A stretch of 64,000 nt of DNA from Eutreptiella sp. 'Long Island Sound 2002' (taxonomy: Eukaryota; Euglenozoa; Euglenophyceae; Eutreptiales; Eutreptiaceae): the NCBI GenBank assembly GCA_964036045.1, contig OZ038392.1, positions 36,159,330-36,223,329 of the forward strand, read 5' to 3'. The notes under the pieces were generated by a model, which worked only from the letters and a program-made list of their open reading frames with translations, was not told where the DNA came from and did no database searches. This document shows, in pieces, positions 12,100-21,757 of this stretch. Both the position numbers and the translations under genes were made by a program. The stretch's first letter is position 1. Every line of letters begins with the position of its first letter.

Positions 12100-13210
12100 G
12101 CCTCTTGAGCCGCTCCCGCATGTGCTTGGGAAGGCATTGTCGCGGCCACCCGGTCCCTGTGTCCCAGGTGGGAGAGTGTCCCCACATGTGTCCGTGGGTA
12201 GGGCCACATGCCCCCTCCTTTGGGCGGCAGCTCTGGGGGGCTGCCCAGCCGTGTGGAGTATCTCTCACCACAAGGGGTATTGCTCTCGCTTGTCTACGGT
12301 ACGACCGCCTCACTCTTGTGGCTTGAGTTGCGGGGCCACTCTGCTTGGCAGGTGACCCCCTCCTGGACTGTGTACCGGCTCGCCTGTCACTGGTTGCTTC
12401 CATGGCTCCGGGTGACGTTTGCCATGGTCCCCGATGCAGCCTGGCCGGGCTCGGACCAGTGGCCTTGGAGTACCGCTGCTGCCACTGGCCCGGTGGGTCG
12501 GCTGGGTCGCCCCAGTGCGTCCGACCCATGGGGTATTGGTTCTTTCCTGTCCCTCGGCCTCCCTACGTGTGTGCAGTGTCCTGGGCCGTTGGGCTCCTGT
12601 TCACCGGTGTGCCCGCGCGGTTTGCTGTGGTGCGTCTGCGGTGTCCTGGGCCAGCTGGCTCCTGTTCACCGGTGTGCTCGCTCGGTGTGTTGTGTTGCAT
12701 GTGCGGTGTCCTGGGCCACTGGGCTCCTGTTCACCGGTGTGCGTGCTGTGTGCGGTGCGCGTGTGCCATGGGTGGTTGTGTCCCTCTTCCTCCCCCCCTA
12801 ATTTTCTTTTTTTTTTTTTTTTTTACTTGTTTTTTTTTTTCTTTTTTTTTTTTTTTTGGGAAGAAAGAAAAAGAAAAAACAAAAAAGAGGAAAACAGGGG
12901 CGCGCGTACACTGCAGGCACAGGCACGGGCAGCTGGTGCGGCGGTGCTATAGCGTTGTGTCCTCTGGCGTGTGTCGTCGGTGCTGTGGCGGCGGTCGCGC
13001 CCCAGGGGTGCGGCTCGCGTGTCCTGATGTACACGGGTATGGGTCAGGGTGGGTTTGGTTAGGTGTCTGTTCGCTTCTGGTGCTGGCTGGTTAGGCGGCT
13101 GTGTGGGCTGTGGCTGTGGGCTGTGTCTACGTATTTCCCTCTGCGGGCCTGGTTTGGAGTCAAGGGTTGACGGTCTCGGGGTGTGGCTCGGGTTTGATTT
13201 GTGTTGGGGC
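12100..13210. repeat. Right copy of ~1.1-kb direct repeat flanking the plus-strand LINE fragment
   Basis: Direct repeat of 720-1814. It starts immediately after the (ACCT)n tail and continues at its right end into the intact part of the minus-strand LINE (CTTCGGCTCGG), whereas the left copy ends at the foreign AT-rich segment. Confidence 0.85.
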
Positions 13211-13400
13211 TTCGGCTCGGTTAGGCTTGGGTCAGGGTGGGTCTGGTGAGGTGTCTCTTTGCTTCTGGAGCTGGCTGGTTAGGCGGCTGTGTGGGCTGTG
13301 GGTGTGGGCTGTGGTTACGTTGTTCCCTCGGCGGGTTTGGTTAGGAGTCAAGGGTTCGCGGTTTCGGGGTGTGGCTCGGGTTTGATTTGTGCTTGAGTGC
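13036..13400. repeat. ~187-bp tandem duplication, two copies
   Basis: The block from GGGTCAGGGTGGGT through GGGTTTGATTTGTG occurs twice in tandem with moderate divergence (second copy from about 13223). It belongs to the 3' region of the minus-strand LINE. Confidence 0.8.
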
Positions 13401-13514
13401 TGGCTCGGTTTGGCGGTGGCGCGGGGCCGGGCGTGTGGGTAGCGGCGTCCACGGGGTCGTGCGCCCGAGGCGAGTGCGGGGTGGTGCGTGCGGGCCGGCC
13501 GGTGGCCGGTGGCC

Positions 13515-14140
13515 TCACTGGGAGTCCCACACGGAGGGGTCGACGGGTGTGCCGGGGGCGTACGCAGCGTGCAGGTTGGGCAGCAGCGGGCGCACGTGCA
13601 GGGCGTCGGCGTGCCCGATGAGGACCTCACTGAGTACCGAGGGGTTGGCGGCAAGCAGTATGCGATGCCCGGGAGGGGTGGCGGCGAGGAGCGGGAGGAT
13701 GTCCGCGGCCCGCGACGTGGGGGCGAACACGACGTGGGCCGGGTGCGGCCCCGGGAGCGGTGCTGGGGGGAGCGGGACCACAGGATGGCGGTCTACTGTG
13801 AGGTGCCAAGTGGCGCGATGGTGGAGGAGCCGGACTAGGGCGATGCTGTGGCGCAGTGTGTGGGGCTGGGTGCTGGGCGGCGTGGGGACGTGCGGCGGGA
13901 GGGGGGGGGGGGCGGGGCGGTGGCGTGGGATGGGGCACGGCGGAGGAGTGACGTCAGTGACGTGTGTGCCGTGCTGAGGGTGGAGAGGAGCCCACGGTAT
14001 CGGGCCTGGGTTCGGCGCCTTTGGGCGTAGTGGTGCTCGTTGTCGTGTGCGTTGGTGTCCTTCGGCGTCCGGTTCGTTTGGTGACTTCTGGGCGGGGCCT
14101 GGCGTGGCGCCCCGTGGTGTTGGTGTGCTGGGTAACGGGG
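13515..14140 (-). CDS. LINE-associated ORF fragment downstream of the conserved-domain ORF
   Basis: This open frame follows the upstream ORF (ending at 14141) in a different frame and has no methionine of its own before its folded-looking part. The last ~115 residues are not low complexity: they contain RHSIALVRLLHHRATWHLTV, HVVFAPTSRAADILPLL and VLIGHADALHVRPLLP, ending in VWDSQ. I do not recognise the domain. It may be reached by a frameshift from the upstream ORF, or be a displaced piece of a longer ORF. Codon use is strongly C-ending on the coding strand, like the rest of the element. Confidence 0.4.
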
Positions 14141-15469
14141 TTAGATGGCGGTGCCGCTGGCCGGGGGGTCGGGCGCGTCGTGTTGTGTGGCGCGCAGGGC
14201 TCCTGGGGTGCTGTGGGTGTCGCCGGTGTCGGTGCGCCGACGCTTGTGGGGTGGCGAGGGGGTGTGTGCGTGCGGGGCTGGGCTTTGGGTGATGTCCCAC
14301 AGGCGGATGCCGTCTCGCCGCGTTTCCTGGAGGGTCTCCCGCAGGCGCCTGAGGACATACGGGTGGTCCTGGGGCGCGGGGAGGTTGCGGGGGTGGACTC
14401 CCAGGGGGTGGAGCGCATCGGCCAGCATGGCTTCCCATGCGGCCTGCGGCATCCACCCCCCCGCCGGCCGGAGGCGGCAGTTCTCCACCGACCCCTTGCG
14501 GGGCCGATGGACCAGGCCCTCGAGGGAGGGCTCTCCCCGGGCCCACTTCCGCAGCTCCCAGAGCTGCGTGTGGGTCCAGCGCTGCCACCACTGTTCCTGG
14601 GCGGGCCTGCGGTCTTGGGCGGAGGAGTGGGCGTGGGTGGGTGTGACGGGGTCGTGGGGACCGGCGGCGGTGGCGGGCCTGGGGGATTCCTCGTAGTCCT
14701 GTTCCGTGGGGGTGCGTGGGGAGTGGGGGTGCACGCGGATGTGGACCCGCGGGTGTGCGCGTACGGTCTCCGCCTCGGGGTTGGGCGGGGAGTCGCGGCG
14801 GCGGCGGTAGTGGGGCATGCGTTGCATGTGGGCTGTCATCGGGGGCCGGTAGGGGGGCGGGGGCGCTGCTGGTGGACCCTGGAGCGGTCCGTGGGCCTGG
14901 GGTGCGGGCTTTGGCAGGTGGTGGGACGAGGCGCGTCGCGCTTCGGCCGCGGCGCGCTCCGCCATGAAGGTGGTGGCGGTGGCGTCGGTGACGGTGGGGG
15001 GGCGCCGCGCTGGGCGCTGCTGCCTTCGGGCCTGGGACGGCTGGGGCCGGATGTTGTAGAGGACATCCTCGGGGGGCCGGGCTCGCGCTGCCGTCGTGGC
15101 GCCGGATTTGGGCTTGGGTTTTGGCTTGGCTGCGGGTCGCCGTTTGGCGGCGGTCTTGGGCTTCGGCTGGGTCGTGGGCGTGGGCTTCGCCGGGGCGTGG
15201 GCTTTGGCGGCGGCGGGGCTTCTCGCGGTGGGGGCGGGTTTGGAGGCCCGTTTGGGAGGTGTCCCCCGCGGCCCGGGAGGTGGAGTGCTGGATGAGGACG
15301 TGGTGGTGGTGGTGGATGAGGTGGTCGTGGTGGTGGAGGTTGTGGAGTCGGAGGCGGAGGAGAGGGCTGTGGGAGACGGCGAAGGGTCCCGGGCCTCGGG
15401 GGCGGGCGTATGATGCTGGGTCCCGCTGGGTTGGCCTTGGCCGGTCGGTTGGTCTTGGCGGTCTGACAT
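14141..15469 (-). CDS. LINE accessory ORF with a C-terminal domain shared with the large LINE
   Basis: A 442-residue ORF. The N-terminal half is low complexity: Ser/Thr runs, then Ala/Lys/Pro-rich basic sequence. The middle contains HMQRMPHYRRRRDSPP. The C-terminal part has WWQRWTHTQLWELRKWARG, then GGWMPQAAWEAMLADAL and YVLRRLRETL. The same motif order (WW..PALQELRRWVKW, IMPQAAWEALLRDAV, ALRQWL) ends the SR-rich ORF of the large LINE at 50705-51841, so the two are homologous and this region is under protein-level constraint. Function is unknown; a basic protein with a small helical domain could be a nucleic-acid-binding accessory of the retroelement. It starts 70-230 bp downstream of the 65-bp monomers at the element's 5' end. 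Confidence 0.65.
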   Translation of the reverse strand: MSDRQDQPTGQGQPSGTQHHTPAPEARDPSPSPTALSSASDSTTSTTTTTSSTTTTTSSSSTPPPGPRGTPPKRASKPAPTARSPAAAKAHAPAKPTPTTQPKPKTAAKRRPAAKPKPKPKSGATTAARARPPEDVLYNIRPQPSQARRQQRPARRPPTVTDATATTFMAERAAAEARRASSHHLPKPAPQAHGPLQGPPAAPPPPYRPPMTAHMQRMPHYRRRRDSPPNPEAETVRAHPRVHIRVHPHSPRTPTEQDYEESPRPATAAGPHDPVTPTHAHSSAQDRRPAQEQWWQRWTHTQLWELRKWARGEPSLEGLVHRPRKGSVENCRLRPAGGWMPQAAWEAMLADALHPLGVHPRNLPAPQDHPYVLRRLRETLQETRRDGIRLWDITQSPAPHAHTPSPPHKRRRTDTGDTHSTPGALRATQHDAPDPPASGTAI

Positions 15470-15539
15470 GGTGTTTCTTTCCTGCAGGGCGGCGTGGGCT
15501 GGGTTCGTTTTGGGGGTGCGTTGCTCGTGTGGTGTGCCG

Positions 15540-15700
15540 CGCCGCTTGGCTCCTGTTCACCGGTGTGCACGCTCCGTGTGTGGTGTTGTGTGTACGGTGT
15601 CCTGGGCCCCCCGGCTCCTGTTCACCGGTGTGCACGCCCTGCGTGTGGTGTCGCGTGTACCGCGTCCTGGGCCCCCCGGCTCCTGTTCACCGGTGTGCAC
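15540..15700 (-). repeat. 65-bp monomers at the 5' end of the minus-strand LINE
   Basis: Between two and three diverged 65-bp monomers with TTCACCGGTGTGCAC, the same family as the large array. They lie upstream of the ORF, while other copies lie downstream (12570-12765). The element's 5' junction with host sequence is the end of the last monomer. Confidence 0.85.
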
Positions 15701-17288
15701 TTTCTGGCTATCCCTAAACATCAGAAACCTATCATGGCTAGAAATCATGTACCAAAGAATCAATATTCCATCACGGCAGCATAAAGCAATATGCATCGCA
15801 ATCCTATTGGGTTACATACAGCATTATGTACCAAAATCCTCAGAAGGACATAGTCCACAGGAATCTAATGAGATTTGAAGCTAGAAGAAATTCTGATTTG
15901 TGTAGACATGTCCCAAATGACTGAAATTACCAAAGCAAATAATTTGCACGAAGAAGTGAAAATGTAGAAGTGTGTTCATCATGCAAATTCAGAGAAAGAA
16001 GATGTATGGGTTGTGACAAGTGCTAAAGATAACAAAAACCGATGAATTGTATGTGCGAATGTAGGGGTTGGGTTCACGGGTGGGGTGGGTTGGTCCCCTG
16101 GGGTTGGTTGGAAACAAAGTTGGTAAGTAATAAGTAAAAAAAGTTGAAAGGTCGGATCTTTCATGGAACGCCGTTCAGCTCTAGTGCGAGCCAACGGATA
16201 TCCTACACGACTGGAGGGTCGCCACTGCCTCATACGCGAGATGTATCATTGTCAAGTTGTCTCAGACAAGTAGAAGTAGTAAATCTCCGAAAAATGCTAT
16301 CGTAGTTAAAGTGTGTTCTGTACCTTACCGGAAGACCAATTACGGCGAGCCCCTTGCCCAGCAGATGGTTGTACAAAGCCATCCGTGCGGGGGCCTATCT
16401 TCTTACATGAAGAGTGAATTCCGCTCAACTGATCTCCAGGATTCAGGCTATCCTCGTGGAGCTTAACTCCGTCATCTATCTCTACCGCAAGAGAAGGGGT
16501 CTATCCCACTGCAGGGAAAGTACTTATCTACCCGCGCGAGGGTAGAAGCCCATTACTATAGGCTTTCGATACCTTTCGATAATCCTTTTCCATAAGCCTA
16601 CCGTAGTGCACCGCTGGTCTCCTTGGCTACCGGCGTAGGGCTCTTCAGTAACACATCGCGGAATGCATTAGCCAAGTCACAGGCTAAGTGACCAAGCTGA
16701 AACCTGTTCACTTGTGTTACACAACAAAGATGTGGCGGGCTGAGACCAATGCCGGCTCCTGTAAGCGGACACTGACTGTCGACACGAAGGAGATGACTTA
16801 GAAATTGGCTCGTAGGCAAAAATTTGATGGATGTGGTACTACAGCAATTCCTCAGAGTGTGATATCCCAAGAGAACAAATGGAATAATCAAATGACTCAT
16901 GGTATGTGTTTGTGTGTGTGTTTTATGTGTAGTGTGATGAGGGAGGGAATGTGTCAAAAATCCAAGTAAGTGTGTCATGCTGATGGTCTGGTCGGGGGGA
17001 TAGAGAATGTGATGTTGTAGGCTGTGGACACTCAATTGAGCACTCTCAAACCCAGTAATTGAGGCTTTACCAGGCGATCTAGCGAAAGTTAACGAAGCGG
17101 AACGGACCCGTAGTGGTTTGGTAGCAAATTTGAGGATAAACTAGCTCTTTGGACCAAATGACCTAGGTCAATGATCGCGAGGATTGGAAAAGAGATTCAT
17201 TCCTCACAACTTGCAATTAATCAACAAAAGTTGAGTGGATACGAATTGATTGTAGGTCGCTGCGATCCAAAACTCGGGGTCTATTGAG
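15701..17288. repeat. Right flanking copy of the long direct repeat
   Basis: 16676-17288 duplicates 1-613. If the duplication was made by insertion of the minus-strand LINE, the repeat should begin at the 5' junction near 15701 and be about 1.59 kb long, with the matching part of the left copy outside the window. No gene is seen. A short open frame at 16257-16466 has no recognisable features. Confidence 0.7.
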
Positions 17289-20200
17289 CAAAGGTGCTCA
17301 TAGAACTACGTTGGGCAGATCAATTACGGACCATATTGCATGTTGAGCGGTATGGGCAAGCCCTTGCAATAAGGAAGTAATGCAATAAGTATGAAATGTA
17401 GGTTTGCAAAGTGAAATGCAATGAATGAGTGACCTTTCTGAACGAAATGAATGAAATGCCATCTGAATGGAGAGTAGAATACATCACTAGTCAAACGCCT
17501 GCCTTGACAGCCATGCAGTGAAGGATGAGATGCATGGTAGAGTGAAATGAGGACAAATCACTTCCTAGCTCAAATGCAATTGTGCTGAAATGAAACAATG
17601 AATGACACACAGCTCACATCAAATAACTTGACAAATTCAGGCTGCCGGAAAGGGTCTCAGCACACGCATGACTGGCGGACCGTGACCAGAAGTCATGCAG
17701 TCTATGCAGAGTCTCAGCAACCCATGAGAGGGCACGGACCGTGCTCAGAACTACATCGAACTGTGTCAGGTAGTTTAGTAAAGAGATGAAAATCAGTTAA
17801 ATGGCATTGCACGCTGACATTTCGGCCTGCACCTACTGGAATGGTTACCTCTATTACAGTACCAGCGCCTTGCGGCACTTCTCCTCACCAGCCTGCCCTA
17901 CAGGGGGAGGACCGGAGACATTAAGTCGCATACGCAACCGTTAGCATTAGGGTAATACCCATAAAAGCGAATGCATCTTCTACACTAGCTAGTTAGCTAG
18001 CTAGCTAGCTGGAGTAAGTAAGTAGGAGTAAGTAAATTTTGCAAGCCTCTTCCGCGACCAGTTACCACCAATAACCTCTCTCATCGGAGAACGGTCACAA
18101 GGACCCCGAGAGAGGTCAATGCCAATGGTTTGGTCGCGTGCGGTCTTTTAGTGTTCCACTTGGGTGCTCCTGCATTCAGTCTTCTTTCCGCCTTCCGCTC
18201 ACACCCATCAATCGCCTCCCTACTCCCTGGTGGCAACAAGCCCCACGCCTTCTTTGTCCCCATGACAACGGGCCAGCCAAACTGAGCCACTCAGCCTGGG
18301 GAGTTGAAGGGAAAGCTTAGACGGTGAATGTGGCGGATGCAAGCGGTCCGCTAATGGTTGTGGCCAAAGTTTGTTTTGTGGCCAAAAAAGACAACAAAAT
18401 GTTTCACTATTGACTGTGTGTCTAAGTAATTCCAAGGTATCTACCTTTCTACCTAGGCTAAGCCTAGTTAGACTGAATCAAAACTGATGCAAACATTCAC
18501 AAACTGCAATATCATACAATGATTCAGGGTTAGAAAACCAAAGATTCGCGAATGGTTTGGCAAACATTGATGTCAAAAAACCTCTTTTTTGTTGAAAATG
18601 CCCAACTTCTGCACCACTTTTCTGTACTATGTTGCTGAGATGTCAGAAAGAAAAAATCTGCACTATGTAGGGCTTGTCCTCGGGTTTCTGAAACATATTT
18701 GATGTTGCCCCAACTCATCATAGGCTCAGAGAAATAGAAGTTGGGGGGAGACACATGAATCCCACATGACACATATGCTGAAAAGCCATCAGAAAAACAT
18801 AAGGAAATCGAACTTTTTCACTGTCATTTCATTTTCAATAAAATCCAATGATTGAATATCTGCAAACTAGACACCATTACCCTTCCAAAACAGCTTTGAT
18901 GACTTTGCAACTCACCATAGGCTCTGAGAAAGGTCCCAACCTTGTAGCATCATGACCATAAAAATTGAAAACATGCTTTCATGCACTAAGTTGACCACCA
19001 TGAGAAATATCCATTCTTGACCACAGAAATTCAAAGTAAACATTTGTTGTAGACTTCATACTCCAGTGTTCACAAAACACATTGGTTCAGGTTCAAACTC
19101 ACCAGGGTCTCAGAGAAATGAATAAACCTCCAAAACCATTTTGCATGATTTTTCACCAAGTGGTTTGTGTGGTAACTTGTTGCATTTTTACCATAGTCAT
19201 TCCCATTTTCTGAAAATAAAAGTGACTCAGGATTCGAAAGCATGTACTTCAGTGTTGTTTGGAAAAATAATGTCGAACCTCAAACCTTTTTTCTCTGGGA
19301 GATATGAAGAAAGCACAAAAGGCACTTTGAGGGGTATTTGGGGTGTGTTTCATAAGGGACTTTGTTCGAGATAAGGGAAATAGTAGAAAAATTGATTTTA
19401 AGGAAATGAAGTATAGTAAAGAAGCGTACCACTGTCTAGTTTCGAAAAATGCTTGGTTCGGATTTTTTCAGCGCACTGGCGCGAAGATATGCGTAAAACT
19501 GCATATGTCATTTTGGGATGTTTTAGAGGGTTGGACAACAAGTGATTCATGGGTCATCTTGGAAAAATCACAGCAAATAGCCCTTGACGAGTTGAAACAA
19601 AGTGAAAAACGTATTTCGAAGCTGACGCTCTGTAGTTTACGACAACGCTTTAGTTGACGCGATTCAACGCACTGGCGCGAAGATACGCGTGAAATGGTGT
19701 AGGCCATTTTCGACATTTTTGGACTTTTGGTACATCAATGACGTGAAAGAAAAGTGAAAGAATTCAAAGCTTTTGGACTCGCAAGAGGGTCAACAGTGGC
19801 TGGGGTGGGGATTTATAGTCACGGATCGTCTCTTTAGTCCCTTCCCTTGACATAGGGTCTCTTGAAGGACCGTAAGCAAGGAGAAGATAAGCCTTGAAAA
19901 TGCACCACAAGAAGTATGCAAAAAGGAGCAAACAAAGGGCAACAAAATCAATGGCTCTAGTCCGCAAAGAGCCTCAAGAGAGCCTCTGGAAGCTCGCTCT
20001 GAGCGCTCCTGCAGCACATCGTCGTCATAGAAGTCGTCGTCGTCGTCACTGAAGCGCTGGGAAGGCGCCTTGAGTTGTCCAAGTTCACCACATATTTAAA
20101 ACTTCTTGTTAACTTAAAATCCTTCAAAATCTTCACTCAACTCAATGAAATAAACCCACTGGACGCCTTTTCGAACTCTTCTGAAGCCTCTGGCGTCGTC

Positions 20201-20646
20201 GTATTTGCGTAAAGGTCGCTTCACGCTACGCTCTTCCAGCTTTTGAAATTATTTCAAGGTTCTTTGACCATAGGAGGAAGTATACCTGCAAGACTTCAAA
20301 GTTTCTTGAAATTTTTGTCAAATTCAAGCAAGGAACTCACTTTACGTAAACAGCGTACGCTGGCCCAGCTGCTGCTCATCGTCCTCGTCGTCAACGACCT
20401 GCTGGAACTCTGGATTACTGGACTGTATTGTGCTTGTACTTAGTATTGCCAACTTACTTAGGGTGCACAATAACGTCTTTTGTCCTTGTCTTGCACTTCA
20501 AAATCAAATTGTTTTAAATGAATTTCTCCATTCCAATTGATTCCCTTGGCAAGCACAAAGTAGGCAACAGCAAGAAGACGAAGTCGTGAATGAACATTGA
20601 GCTGGACCAACTGGCTGGTCCAGTAATACGGGTTCAAATGCCTAAA
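17289..20646. other. Host DNA without a recognisable gene
   Basis: AT-richer sequence with AATG-rich stretches (17380-17560), a (GCTA)n run near 17985-18008, a GTC-rich patch near 20020-20055 and only short open frames. No splice-connected coding region could be supported. Confidence 0.5.
18690..19735. repeat. Degenerate ~195-bp periodic repeats
   Basis: The word CTCATCATAGGCTCAGAGAAA recurs in diverged form near 18712, 18911 and 19097. A second word, GCGCACTGGCGCGAAGATA, occurs near 19470 and 19668. All spacings are 186-199 bp, suggesting an old tandem repeat or two related ones. Confidence 0.5.
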
Positions 20647-20651
20647 TAAAA

Positions 20652-20674
20652 CTTAGCCCACGCAAACTGCACCC
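20652..20674 (+). repeat. Left terminal inverted repeat of the DNA transposon
   Basis: Begins CTTAGCCCACGC and is an exact inverted match of 27490-27512. It is preceded by TAAAA. Confidence 0.9.
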
Positions 20675-21217
20675 CCCTTTTGGAAGAGAAGGACCTAAAA
20701 AATGACCGCCTGAAAAACTATTTTTTTTGGACATTTGCAACACACATGACCCAGATACCACCGAAAAAATACAATTTTACCCGATTTGCTGCTTTTTTCC
20801 ACTTTTTGTTTTTTAAAATAAACTATTATTTTGTCTGATTTGAAGGGTGTGTTTTACCAATCTTGTCGTTTTTGTATTTCAAAACCCAACTGGTGTGTGC
20901 CTGTTCGGGAGCTCATTTTCAAAAATGACATTCTGCAGGTCTCCAGTTGCACCTATGTTTGTGATGCGAAATAAATTGCTTTTTTATGTCCCTGAGTGCG
21001 CGAGGCCTCGCGCACTCAAGGTCATGGAAACAATTGTGTAAGAAGGGAACAAAAACAAGACATGAAGCACACAACATATGAACACTGAAATAAAAGCTCG
21101 GCAAAAATGTACAAGCCCTTAAGGGCATATAATTGCATTCGCGTCGAAGGCGAGTGCGCGAGGCCTCGCGCACACATGACTGCAAAAACCAGGAGAAACA
21201 CTTGGGTTAATGGTGGA

Positions 21218-21757
21218 TTACTTCTTCTTCGGTCCAGCAACCTTAGACAACCTTGAACCCAGGCTTCTTGCCACCGCACTTGTCCCACTTGGAGAGGCAA
21301 CGGTACCACGAGACGGCTGGGCACCAGAACGCGAGGGCGGCTTGAACTCTGCACTAGCGGTGGCTGCAGTCTTTGCTTTCTTCTTCGGCTGTTCCTTACC
21401 AGATGCGGGGATTGCATCGAAGTGAGCGGCGGCTGCCCGCTTGCGCTTCTGCTGGGTCTCCAGTACTTGCTCCGGATCCTCTTCTTCCTCCTCCTCGTCA
21501 GTATCATCGTCGTCCGATTCCGTGGGCTTGTCCGATTCCTTCTCGTTTCCTTTGGCCTGCTTCTTGCTACTCGAGGGGGTTCCCTTTCCGGCTGCAGTAC
21601 CCTGAGTTGGTATAACTTTGGCAGTCTTCTTCACCTTGGCTTGCATTGGCAAAGTAGGTGCAGGCGCAACAGGCTCAGTGTCGTCAGCGGGGGCCTCAGT
21701 CACGACATCTTCCTGGACGGCCTCTGCAGCGTGCACCTGCTGGTGCCCTTCATGCCC
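21218..21757 (-). CDS. Acidic/basic tail of transposon gene 2, downstream of an in-frame TGA
   Basis: The frame of gene 2 continues open for about 179 codons after a TGA at 21758-21760. It starts GHEGHQ, passes through an acidic run (DDDDTDEEEEEE) and basic stretches (KRKRA, KKKAK) that look like nuclear localisation signals, and ends KVAGPKKK. The truncated second copy at 28164-28658 encodes the same sequence, also directly after a TGA at the same position, so the extension is or was real coding sequence. Whether the TGA is read through, marks a separate ORF, or is a shared disabling mutation is open. The stop is followed by two palindrome copies in the 3' untranslated region. Confidence 0.6.
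   Translation of the reverse strand, partial: GHEGHQQVHAAEAVQEDVVTEAPADDTEPVAPAPTLPMQAKVKKTAKVIPTQGTAAGKGTPSSSKKQAKGNEKESDKPTESDDDDTDEEEEEEDPEQVLETQQKRKRAAAAHFDAIPASGKEQPKKKAKTAATASAEFKPPSRSGAQPSRGTVASPSGTSAVARSLGSRLSKVAGPKKK

Larger units (their letters stand above)
614..15700 (-). mobile_element. LINE-like retroelement, minus strand, interrupted by a second element
   Basis: Read on the minus strand, the element starts near 15700 with two to three 65-bp monomers, carries ORFs at 15469-14141 and 14140-13515, then a G/T-rich 3' region with three more 65-bp monomers, and ends in (ACCT)n at 628-613. It is split by a plus-strand element at 1815-12099, which duplicated part of its 3' region (720-1814 and 12100-13210). 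No reverse transcriptase is present, so it is 5'-truncated or non-autonomous. Kinship to the large LINE at 30378-54196 rests on the shared C-terminal protein domain, the shared tail and a similar 3' terminal region. Confidence 0.7.
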
